Shown here in pieces: positions 1 through 6,062 of a DNA stretch of 64,000 bases. The stretch is from Chachezhania sediminis (GTDB taxonomy: Bacteria > Pseudomonadota > Alphaproteobacteria > Rhodobacterales > Rhodobacteraceae), in assembly GCF_009765275.1 (NCBI RefSeq), contig NZ_VOPH01000003.1:62001-126000 (forward strand). The letters run 5' to 3'. The translations under genes were made by a program, and so were the position numbers. Under the pieces are notes generated by a model that had not been told where the DNA came from, ran no database searches, and saw only the letters and a list, made by a program, of their open reading frames with translations. Numbering within the stretch: position 1 is the first letter of the stretch; the number at the start of each line of letters is the position of its first letter.

Positions 1-69
1 ACGCCACATCGCGGTCGTGCAGATCTGGGTCAGTTCGTCGGTAGTAAGTGTGATTGTCGGTTCGGACAT
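1..69 (-). CDS. Hypothetical protein, N-terminal 23 residues only
   Basis: An open frame on the minus strand starts with ATG at 69 behind a strong ribosome site (GGAGG, about 7 bases upstream) and runs off the window edge. The visible residues are MSEPTITLTTDELTQICTTA and a few more. Too little is visible to name a family. It probably belongs to the leftward early genes of the prophage. Confidence 0.5.
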   Translation of the reverse strand, partial: MSEPTITLTTDELTQICTTAMWR

Positions 70-230
70 CGTGATCCTCCTATCGCAGGCCGGTCGGAAC
101 GCGGTTCCACATGCGAGTCCGCGGAAGTTGTGATATGAATGAAATCGAAATCAGGCGGCAGCGAGCGATGTTGACCGCATCCCTCGCTGCCTGAGCCCAT
201 GAGTTATCAACCAACCCAAGGACTGTTCCG

Positions 231-491
231 ATGACCGCAGAAAGAGACTTCGACCAGCGCCTGAAGGCTTTAGAGAACCGGTTGACAGAGAAGATCCATG
301 CTGAAACCGGTCGCGAAAAATTCGGAATGCTCAACCTTGTCGCCGCGAGATGGCTGATTGTGCGGGCAATGCTGGAAGAAATGGAGCCGGAACAGATCAA
401 ACGCATCTCGGCACGCGCGATCGAAAGCTCGGGAAACCCCAACGTGAAAAAGGAAGTCACCGAGCTGCTGAGCCACTTCGAAGAGGGCTGA
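231..491 (+). CDS. Small hypothetical phage protein
   Basis: This 86-residue, mostly helical, charged protein starts at ATG 231 behind an AAGGA ribosome site. It begins with a predicted helical segment rich in E, K and R (DFDQRLKALENRL) that could form a coiled coil. It has no signal peptide, membrane segment or recognised domain. It converges on the leftward gene at 526-1182, and an inverted repeat (512-518 with 538-544) between them may end both transcripts. No function can be assigned. Confidence 0.55.
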   Translation: MTAERDFDQRLKALENRLTEKIHAETGREKFGMLNLVAARWLIVRAMLEEMEPEQIKRISARAIESSGNPNVKKEVTELLSHFEEG

Positions 492-525
492 GCGACGAGG
501 ACGATCTGACCGGACCCGCAGCGCA

Positions 526-1182
526 TCACGTCGTTTCCGGGTCCTTGTTCTCCGGGGCGGCGATGTCGCCGTTCGGGAGACGCAGTACGAACCTGTTCGC
601 CATTTCGAACAGATTGATTGTGCTGCGAAGAGCGACAAGCGCGTGCGGGTCCTGGTCTATCAGGTCCCATTTGACTTCGTCGTAGAGCGCACGAAGCTCC
701 GTCACGTCGTAGTACGGCCTGTCGCTCTGCGGATCCCCCCCGGCGCAGCTGCCCGCCAGGCTGCTCAACTGGGCGCGGGCCCAACTGCCCTCGGGCTCGG
801 CCAGCGCCATGCTTAGGATGCGGGTGCTCAGGTTTTCCGGGGTGGGGGCTTTCGCAACCATCCCGGAAGCCTGTTCCGCCGTCGCGGTCCGGATCGCGAT
901 GTCGTTCCAGCCTTCGATGATCTTGATCACGTCGCGAAAACGGCGAAGCCAGTCCGGATCCCGATTGGTCACGTCCAGCATTGCGTCTTCGTAGAGCGCG
1001 CGCAGTTCCGCCGTGTCATAAAACGGCTGGTCCGTTTTCGTGCGAACTGCGGTCGCACTATTGGCCAGAATGATCAGCAGGTACCGGGCGTCGCTGCCGG
1101 AAGGCGCATCCGTCGCCATGCGCAGGATGCGGGTGATCCTGTCCTCGGGCGCAGGGGTCTGGTCGTTCGTCTGGTCTGACAT
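526..1182 (-). CDS. Tandem-duplicated hypothetical early protein
   Basis: This 218-residue acidic protein has two tandem copies of a unit of about 85 residues. Copy one begins PEDRITRIL and copy two begins PENLSTRIL. Both then carry a Y-x-TELRALY-like core (FYDTAELRALYEDA against YYDVTELRALYDEV) and end in a helix beginning about 20 residues later. The family is not recognised. The start at ATG 1182 has a GGAGG site seven bases upstream. Its promoter overlaps two copies of the prophage operator, so it is very likely a repressor-controlled early gene of a pL-type transcript. It has no signal peptide or membrane segment. Confidence 0.7.
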   Translation of the reverse strand: MSDQTNDQTPAPEDRITRILRMATDAPSGSDARYLLIILANSATAVRTKTDQPFYDTAELRALYEDAMLDVTNRDPDWLRRFRDVIKIIEGWNDIAIRTATAEQASGMVAKAPTPENLSTRILSMALAEPEGSWARAQLSSLAGSCAGGDPQSDRPYYDVTELRALYDEVKWDLIDQDPHALVALRSTINLFEMANRFVLRLPNGDIAAPENKDPETT

Positions 1183-1229
1183 GGTGTCCCTCCATCTGAG
1201 CCGCTGTGGGTGAGCGGCGATGGAGGTAT

Positions 1230-1258
1230 GATTTACACTATGTGAAAAAATGAGGCAA
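1230..1258 (-). promoter_or_regulatory. Leftward early promoter (pL-like)
   Basis: On the minus strand TTGCCT (1253-1258) and TAAATC (1230-1235) are separated by 17 bases. The -10 overlaps one copy of the prophage operator and a second copy lies just upstream of the -35. The rightward promoter at 2455-2483 has the same layout (TTGC.., 17 bases, TAAA..), which supports both. It would drive the gene at 526-1182. Confidence 0.6.
1232..1246. promoter_or_regulatory. Prophage repressor operator, leftward pair, promoter-proximal
   Basis: The sequence is TTTACACTATGTGAA, a dyad of the form TTNACA-N3-TGTNAA. The identical 15-mer recurs at 1267-1281, and close variants occur at 2433-2447 and 2467-2481 around the repressor gene start. 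Binding here would cover the -10 of the leftward promoter. Confidence 0.75.
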
Positions 1259-1266
1259 GCGCAGAT

Positions 1267-1281
1267 TTTACACTATGTGAA
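1267..1281. promoter_or_regulatory. Prophage repressor operator, leftward pair, distal
   Basis: This is an exact second copy of TTTACACTATGTGAA, 35 bp from the first, start to start. It lies just upstream of the leftward -35 element. The spacing of the pair matches that of the rightward pair (34 bp). Confidence 0.72.
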
Positions 1282-1339
1282 TTACGCCATTGTGCCCCAT
1301 GGGCGCGGGGCGTGGCGCCAGTTACGTGCGGATGACACG

Positions 1340-1364
1340 AAAAAACCCGCACATGGCGGGGTTT
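1340..1364 (-). terminator. Terminator of the repressor-lipoprotein transcript
   Basis: Read on the minus strand this is CCCCGC, a short loop, GCGGG, then six T residues. That is a good intrinsic terminator about 50 bases after the lipoprotein stop codon. On the plus strand it lacks a strong U tract. Confidence 0.75.
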
Positions 1365-1410
1365 GACTGAGAGATGGACGAACAGGAGTTGCTTTAGCTG
1401 TGCGCGGCAG

Positions 1411-1782
1411 TCATACGACCGCGCCCGCTGTCACTGTCGCTTGACCGGTCGCGCCGCTGGTAAGCCGGAAGGAAATATTTGCGGTGCTGGTGATGGTGGA
1501 GGTCGCGAATAGTGAGATGTGCGCCATCCCGTTCTCTCCGTTGGTGCAGGAGATTGGGAAGTCCCGGACGCCGTTCAGCCAATCGCGGTACTTGATCGGA
1601 ATCGTGCATTCAGTGCCATCCGAAAGTGCCAATCGATAGCCCGCAATGTAAATTCCGCTAGGGCTCGCTTCTTGGACTGCCGAAAGCGTCCTCCCATCGC
1701 TTACCACACCGAATCCGGACGATCCGTATTCGCACCCGGCAACCAAGATCCCGAGTGCCAACCAAACAACTGGCCTGCCCAT
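1411..1782 (-). CDS. Predicted lipoprotein cotranscribed with the repressor
   Basis: The 123-residue product begins with a hydrophobic signal sequence ending in the lipobox L-V-A-G-C (Cys17), so it should be lipidated and exported. The mature part is polar with two more cysteines (in TECTIP and ISCTN). The start lies only nine bases after the repressor stop on the same strand and a good terminator follows, so it should be expressed in the lysogen. Lipoproteins in this position in other temperate phages block superinfection, as with T5 Llp or TP-J34 Ltp. That role here is inferred from position and lipobox only; no homologue is recognised. Confidence 0.72.
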   Translation of the reverse strand: MGRPVVWLALGILVAGCEYGSSGFGVVSDGRTLSAVQEASPSGIYIAGYRLALSDGTECTIPIKYRDWLNGVRDFPISCTNGENGMAHISLFATSTITSTANISFRLTSGATGQATVTAGAVV

Positions 1783-1791
1783 GCTAGCACC

Positions 1792-2397
1792 TCATACTTT
1801 TTTCGCCATGTCAGCAGGCCAATGCAGGCGCACCGGTGCTGCCCATTTAAGGCGGACCCCGTACATTGTCGGGCTGGTGTCGTTGAAGCTGTGCAGGTCG
1901 AAGGTTCCGGCTTCGCGGCCGGCCCGGACCACCTTGACCCAACCCATGCCATTGGCGTCCTCGCAGACGCAGCGCCGGCCCAAGGCCTCGGCGGGGACGC
2001 CGTCATGGCTGACCCGGCTGTAGAACAGAAGATCTCCGCCGCTGTAGACTGGTTCCATACTGTCACCTTCAACCTCGACCGCCACGATGCCGTGGGGCGA
2101 CAGGTCGCGCGGGCATTCGACCTGAGGTCCGTCCCCCTTCTCATAGGCGTCGAACAGCGGGACCTGGGCGCCGGCGCCAACCTTGCCTGCTATGGCGATG
2201 GTGGGGCGTTCTTCAATGATCAGGTCCGACACTGGGATGTGCAGTACCTTGCTTATACCGTCCAGATACGTCTCATTCATCCGGCGCTTGCCGGTCTCCA
2301 GCCCGTTGTACAGGCTGGTAGAAATCTCAAGCCGTTCGGCCATGTCTTCTTGCGTCAGGCCGGCCGCTTTCCGCTTTTCACGTATGCTGAATTTCAT
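1792..2397 (-). CDS. CI/LexA-type prophage repressor (HTH plus S24 peptidase)
   Basis: This 201-residue repressor has an N-terminal helix-turn-helix of the HTH_3/XRE type (residues 4-60, GLTQEDMAERLEIS). The C-terminal half is an S24 self-cleaving domain with nucleophile Ser113 in GDSMEP, general-base Lys155 in VKV and an Ala-Gly cleavage site near residue 70 (IAGKV). It should hold lysogeny and be inactivated by RecA-stimulated self-cleavage. The ATG at 2397 is chosen because AGAGAAG lies six bases upstream and the HTH starts at once. ATG 2433 or GTG 2439 would add 12 or 14 residues. The chosen ribosome site lies in the loop of a small hairpin (2400-2415). An operator overlaps the upstream region, which suggests autoregulation. 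Confidence 0.92.
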   Translation of the reverse strand: MKFSIREKRKAAGLTQEDMAERLEISTSLYNGLETGKRRMNETYLDGISKVLHIPVSDLIIEERPTIAIAGKVGAGAQVPLFDAYEKGDGPQVECPRDLSPHGIVAVEVEGDSMEPVYSGGDLLFYSRVSHDGVPAEALGRRCVCEDANGMGWVKVVRAGREAGTFDLHSFNDTSPTMYGVRLKWAAPVRLHWPADMAKKV

Positions 2398-2432
2398 GCC
2401 TGACTTCTCTGTCAGGTCTGTTTGACGCGCCA

Positions 2433-2447
2433 TAAACACTATGTGAA
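2433..2447. promoter_or_regulatory. Prophage repressor operator, rightward pair, repressor side
   Basis: TAAACACTATGTGAA matches the leftward operators except for its second base. It lies directly upstream of the repressor coding region and seven bases from the rightward -35, so it could serve both repressor autoregulation and Cro switching. Confidence 0.68.
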
Positions 2448-2454
2448 ATCCGCC

Positions 2455-2483
2455 TTGCAGATGAAATTCACATAATGTAAAAG
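2455..2483 (+). promoter_or_regulatory. Rightward early promoter (pR-like)
   Basis: TTGCAG (2455-2460), 17 bases, then TAAAAG (2478-2483). Predicted transcription starts at about 2490, which is the ATG of the Cro-like gene, so the message may be leaderless. No ribosome site lies upstream of that ATG. Confidence 0.6.
2467..2481. promoter_or_regulatory. Prophage repressor operator, rightward pair, Cro side
   Basis: TTCACATAATGTAAA is the operator in reverse orientation with one change at the centre. It overlaps the spacer and -10 of the rightward promoter. Confidence 0.72.
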
Positions 2484-2489
2484 TCCTGC

Positions 2490-2741
2490 ATGGATATCAG
2501 TGCACACATCAAGGATCAGGGCTTGTCTCGCGCAGAGATCTGCGAAGTGGCGGGCATTTCCAGAGCCTACTTGAGCCTCATCGAGAAGGGCGAAAGACGG
2601 GTTGGCACGGGTAAGGCGGGCGCACTCGCCGCGGCGTTGGGTGTACCGGTTCAAAGCTTGCGTCCAGACCTCGCGGAAATGTTCAGTTCGCCGGCGTCTT
2701 CCAACCCGCCGGCGGAAACGAAGACGGAGGCCACGCCATGA
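2490..2741 (+). CDS. Cro-like helix-turn-helix regulator
   Basis: This 83-residue protein has a single helix-turn-helix (about residues 10-62; LSRAEICEVAGISRAYLSLIEKG) and a short proline-rich tail. It is divergent from the CI-type repressor and the shared intergenic region holds two operator copies, the usual place for Cro or a YdaS-like regulator. The ATG has no Shine-Dalgarno, and the promoter position suggests a leaderless transcript. The next gene overlaps its stop by ATGA. Confidence 0.82.
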   Translation: MDISAHIKDQGLSRAEICEVAGISRAYLSLIEKGERRVGTGKAGALAAALGVPVQSLRPDLAEMFSSPASSNPPAETKTEATP

Positions 2742-3097
2742 CCTCCGTCCCGTCCTTTCCCGATCCTGTTCATGTTCGCCGTCCACGTGGTGAACATAGG
2801 ACAGTTGATGTGGAAAGATCTTGCCAGAAATGCGTCGGTCCGGCGGAAGAGCAGGCCCTGAAGAAGCTGGTGGTCAAGGCGCTGTGGACAGAGTTCCCGG
2901 GGCACCAGAGCGAAAAGGGCCTGGCTGACGAGGCCTGCCATTACTTCCGGGACAAGAAGGGCGATCCGATCTCGCCCCGTACGGTGCGGTACTGGCTGCG
3001 GGAAGAAACGCTGCCCAGTGCGGTGCACCTGTCGGCGTTGGTGATCATGCAACCGATGATGTTCATGGGCCACTGGCTGGGGCGTGGCGACAGATGA
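2738..3097 (+). CDS. Early phage regulatory protein, hypothetical
   Basis: This 119-residue protein is coupled to the Cro-like gene by an ATGA overlap. The region from residue 35 on is helical and basic (AEEQALKKLVVKALW, then SPRTVRYWLREETLPSAVHLSAL). The segment ISPRTVRYWLREE resembles the recognition helix of a helix-turn-helix, so a DNA-binding role like that of CII or another early regulator is plausible. No exact family is recognised. The 5' coding region has less typical amino-acid composition, so a later start is possible. Confidence 0.62.
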   Translation: MTSVPSFPDPVHVRRPRGEHRTVDVERSCQKCVGPAEEQALKKLVVKALWTEFPGHQSEKGLADEACHYFRDKKGDPISPRTVRYWLREETLPSAVHLSALVIMQPMMFMGHWLGRGDR

Positions 3098-3249
3098 TCC
3101 GCAATACCGTTCACGCCGCCGCCCATTGGGGTGGTCACGCCCTTCTTGCCCTGTCGCGCCGCCCGGCCCGGCGGGGCTGGACTGGCACCGCAACCGCGCT
3201 TCGCCGCGCTGCGGAAAAACTTTTCCACATGTGCAAGGGGAGGGCCTGA
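3094..3249 (+). CDS. Small basic hypothetical protein
   Basis: A 51-residue frame begins with an ATG that overlaps the preceding stop (ATGA) and ends one base before the next ATG. It is rich in Arg and Ala with no recognisable motif. The tight coupling on both sides is the main support. It may be only a translational linker. Confidence 0.4.
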   Translation: MIRNTVHAAAHWGGHALLALSRRPARRGWTGTATALRRAAEKLFHMCKGRA

Positions 3250-3250
3250 A

Positions 3251-3463
3251 ATGGCAGTAACAACGTTCATTCCTATGGATTATGCCCGGCGACCGCCTGT
3301 GCTTGATATCCCCTATGGCGATGTCGCGCCTTCGGCATTCACTTCTTCAGATCTCGTGGTCTTGGCCAAGGTTGACGATCCTGTGTGGCGCGAGGTTCTG
3401 TTAGTGGATTTCCATGCCGATCCATCCACCCTCCGTCCACTCCTGCTTGGGCGAGAGCCCTGA
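3251..3463 (+). CDS. Small hypothetical early protein
   Basis: This 70-residue protein starts at ATG 3251 behind AGGGGAGGG. An in-frame ATG at 3131 exists but would overlap the upstream small gene. No domain is recognised. Its last 125 bases overlap, tail to tail, the leftward gene at 3339-3683, which also has a good ribosome site. Confidence 0.5.
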   Translation: MAVTTFIPMDYARRPPVLDIPYGDVAPSAFTSSDLVVLAKVDDPVWREVLLVDFHADPSTLRPLLLGREP

Positions 3464-3683
3464 ACAGATGGTTGGCTTGTGCAGCATTCAACACCACGCG
3501 CGTCGTCTGGTCGGGGTCAGAGGTGAACGTGATAATGCACCCTTCATGCGTTGGCATGACGCCGACGCGGGTTGCGCGGGCCGTGATCATGCCGTCGAGC
3601 ATCGAAGCCGCCGGCATGCCTTTGGCAATCAGGTCGTCGAGCCATCGTTCGTAGGTTTGCAGGCTGAGCTTGGGGAGCTTCAT
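3339..3683 (-). CDS. Leftward hypothetical protein within the early region
   Basis: This 114-residue product starts at ATG 3683 behind AGGA, nine bases upstream. The longer frame to 3806 has no ribosome site. The sequence looks like real protein (LSLQTYERWLDDLIAKGMPAASMLDGMI, then a beta-rich centre). It is the only leftward gene in this otherwise rightward stretch and overlaps the 3' end of 3251-3463. No family is recognised. Confidence 0.55.
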   Translation of the reverse strand: MKLPKLSLQTYERWLDDLIAKGMPAASMLDGMITARATRVGVMPTHEGCIITFTSDPDQTTRVVLNAAQANHLFRALAQAGVDGGWMDRHGNPLTEPRATQDRQPWPRPRDLKK

Positions 3684-3745
3684 CGTGTTCCTCCACAATT
3701 GGACTTCGCGCTTGAGACACATCAGCCGCGAGAAAGGGGCGTTCA

Positions 3746-3910
3746 ATGAGCATCGAAACGGTACTGACACGAGTTGGCAAGGCTTTCTGCAGCGAACCAG
3801 ACCCATCTGAAGTTGCTGAAGAGCGCCGTATCAAGGCGTTGACCAGCGGAGATGTGGTCAGGGTCGGAACTGTCCGCACGTCCGTGCCTGAGCCGACGCA
3901 GGCAACCTAA
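3746..3910 (+). CDS. Very small hypothetical protein
   Basis: A 54-residue frame with ATG 3746 behind AAAGGGG, six bases upstream. It is acidic in the middle and ends in PEPTQAT. It lies between the leftward gene and the replication operon. No family is recognised. The 125 bases that follow hold no gene. Confidence 0.45.
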   Translation: MSIETVLTRVGKAFCSEPDPSEVAEERRIKALTSGDVVRVGTVRTSVPEPTQAT

Positions 3911-4035
3911 TTCGGCGACGCGGATCTGCGGGCGGTCTGGCGACGTCGGCAGATCATTACAGGCGCGTTGCCAACCGGCCGGGGACGAGCACGGGGAAAC
4001 CCGCCCCGGCCGGGTCAATTGAAACCGGAGGGCTG

Positions 4036-4251
4036 ATGATGTTCGGAACAAGGCGCATACAGGTCCAGGATCATGGGCAGCCGGGGCAGATCGTTGTCGG
4101 CCAGGATATTGGCCATGTCGTCATGTTTCCGCCGCTGTTCCTGAGCTGCCGGGAACTGACGCCGGATCAGGCGCGTGAACTGGCCGCTGCCCTTATCGCC
4201 ACAGCCGACGAGATCGAAGGCAAGCCCGGCATTGCGGAGCCCGGCGCATGA
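4036..4251 (+). CDS. Small hypothetical protein, start of replication operon
   Basis: This 71-residue protein begins at ATG 4036 behind GGAGG. Its C-terminal half (LTPDQARELAAALIATADEI) resembles the terminal helix seen in many small phage and plasmid proteins. It overlaps the next gene by four bases, beginning a chain of coupled genes that leads into the primase. Confidence 0.6.
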   Translation: MMFGTRRIQVQDHGQPGQIVVGQDIGHVVMFPPLFLSCRELTPDQARELAAALIATADEIEGKPGIAEPGA

Positions 4252-4547
4252 GCGACAAGGTCCTTCTGCTGGCAGCAATGGCCGTGGTGACCACTGACGG
4301 GCCGCACGATCCGCGGGTATCGCAGGCGGTCCGCCATGCCGTCCGGTCCGAATACGTCGCCCAGAGGCTATGGCTTCAAACGAAGGCGCAGCCGTCCGAG
4401 TCGATGATCACCATTGCCGGCATGATCACGCGGCTGGACCAAGCCATGCGGTCCGGCGACCCGGCCGCGGCCGGTCGGGCGTTTCGATATCTGCGCGAAG
4501 CCGTTGGCGACTATGCCCAGCGGCGGCTGGAGGCGCTGGTATCATGA
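4248..4547 (+). CDS. Hypothetical helical protein
   Basis: This 99-residue, largely helical protein is coupled to its neighbours by ATGA overlaps at both ends. No domain is recognised. Its position in the replication operon suggests an accessory role, but nothing in the sequence shows it. Confidence 0.6.
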   Translation: MSDKVLLLAAMAVVTTDGPHDPRVSQAVRHAVRSEYVAQRLWLQTKAQPSESMITIAGMITRLDQAMRSGDPAAAGRAFRYLREAVGDYAQRRLEALVS

Positions 4548-4888
4548 GCACCCGCAACCGCCTTCCGAACCGCCGGCCGTCGCTGACGGTATCGGTCGAC
4601 TGGCAAAACCACGCCTTCGCACTGACCGTCGGTGTCGATCCGCGGGACGGACGGCTGTCCGAGGTCTTCTATGCCGATGGCCAGAAGTCCGGCACGGCAT
4701 TGCAGCACACGGTGCAGGACGCCTGTGTCATCATCTCTGTCGCGTTGCAGCACGGGGTGCCGATTGCCGATCTGACCCACAGCCTGGGCCGGGTGCCGGG
4801 GGCGATGGGCGTCGAAGGCCCGGCAAGCCCGGTCGGCGCGGTGGCCGAGGCGCTGGCCGCCCTCGACGCGGAACTGGGTGGGGACTGA
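4544..4888 (+). CDS. Stand-alone TSCPD-domain protein
   Basis: This 114-residue protein resembles the TSCPD domain at the C-terminus of some vitamin B12-dependent ribonucleotide reductases. It shows a beta-rich start, then LSEVFYADGQKSGTALQHTVQDACVI and the helix VALQHGVPIADLTHSLG. The reductase catalytic part is absent and only one cysteine remains, so it is not an enzyme of that type. Small phage-encoded TSCPD proteins occur beside replication genes, as here, just before the primase. The start at ATG 4544 overlaps the preceding stop; the frame continues upstream but only as a shadow of the previous gene. Confidence 0.65.
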   Translation: MSTRNRLPNRRPSLTVSVDWQNHAFALTVGVDPRDGRLSEVFYADGQKSGTALQHTVQDACVIISVALQHGVPIADLTHSLGRVPGAMGVEGPASPVGAVAEALAALDAELGGD

Positions 4889-4892
4889 CCTG

Positions 4893-6053
4893 GTGGCCGA
4901 CGCACGCACAGACAGCCGATCGCGGGATGACTTTCGGATTGCTGAAGCCAAGGCGATCCCAGTACCCGAACTGGTGAACCGGCTTGGCATCGCCCGCCTG
5001 CACCCGACAGGGACCGAGCTGGTGGGCCCGTGCCCCCTGTGCGGTGGGCGCGATCGGTTCGGCATCAATCTGACCTCGGCCGTGTTCCTGTGCCGGAAAT
5101 GCGACCTGCGGGGCGGCGATCAGATCGCGCTGGCCATGCAGATGCTGAACATGACCTTTCCCCAGGCATTGCAGTTCCTGTGCGGGGACGCGCCCGCCCG
5201 GTTGGATGAGCGGGAACTGCAGCGCCGTCGGAAGATCGCGGAAGAGGCAGAGCGCAAGCAGCGCGAGACGCAGGAGCGCTATCGTCGGAAGGCCGTTGCG
5301 GATGCACGGGCGATCTGGGACCGGTCACGGCCGGGATCCATGGGCGTGGTCCGCGCCTACCTGATGGCGCGCGGGATCGCGCCGGATCTGCTGCCGGATC
5401 TGCCTCCGGTCCTGCGGTTCGTCCTGGACCATGCCTATGTCAAACAGATCGGCGGTGAATGGGTCACCCCGCACCGCGGTCCCTGCATGATCGCGGAAAT
5501 CACCGCGCCGAGCGGCGAACTGACGGCCGTGCATCAGACATGGGTCGATCCGTCCCCGCCACATGGCAAGGCGCGGATCGAATGGAACGGCGAGGTGCTG
5601 CAGTCCAAGCTGGTCCGGGGGTCCAAGAAGGGAGGGGCGATCCGCCTGCACACGCCCGCCGATGCTGAGATCCTGGTCATGGGCGAGGGGATCGAAACCA
5701 CGCTGAGCGCGATGATCGCGCGGCCCTTCGAACGCGCCGCCTATTGGGCCGGGGTCGACCTGGGCAACATGTCGGGCCGCATGGTCAAGGTAAAGGGTAT
5801 GCGCCATTCCGGCCGGCCGGACATGACCGACAGGAAAGCGTTCCTGCCGCCGCCCTGGGCCCGGCGCCTGGTCTTCATCATGGACGGAGATTCCGATCCG
5901 GTCCTCACCCGGGCGAAACTGGAATGCGGGCTTCGCCGGGCGATGGCGTTCCGGCCGGGCCTGCGGGGCCAGATTGTCCATGCAGGCGCCGGTGTCGACC
6001 TGAACGACGTATTGACAGGCGCGTCCGAAACTATCCCGGCCGAGGGGGCATAG
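4893..6053 (+). CDS. DNA primase with CHC2-type zinc finger and Toprim domain
   Basis: This protein of about 386 residues carries a zinc-binding module near its start (Cys47, Cys50, Cys67, Cys70; CPLCGGRDRF then CRKCD). A charged helical linker follows (about residues 95-140), then a Toprim fold with acidic motifs in ILVMGEGIETT and FIMDGDSD. It should make primers for phage replication with the helicase encoded next. GTG 4893 is preferred because GGTGGGGA lies eight bases upstream; GTG 4878 would add five residues and overlap the previous gene. Confidence 0.85.
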   Translation: MADARTDSRSRDDFRIAEAKAIPVPELVNRLGIARLHPTGTELVGPCPLCGGRDRFGINLTSAVFLCRKCDLRGGDQIALAMQMLNMTFPQALQFLCGDAPARLDERELQRRRKIAEEAERKQRETQERYRRKAVADARAIWDRSRPGSMGVVRAYLMARGIAPDLLPDLPPVLRFVLDHAYVKQIGGEWVTPHRGPCMIAEITAPSGELTAVHQTWVDPSPPHGKARIEWNGEVLQSKLVRGSKKGGAIRLHTPADAEILVMGEGIETTLSAMIARPFERAAYWAGVDLGNMSGRMVKVKGMRHSGRPDMTDRKAFLPPPWARRLVFIMDGDSDPVLTRAKLECGLRRAMAFRPGLRGQIVHAGAGVDLNDVLTGASETIPAEGA

Positions 6054-6062
6054 GCGCATCCC

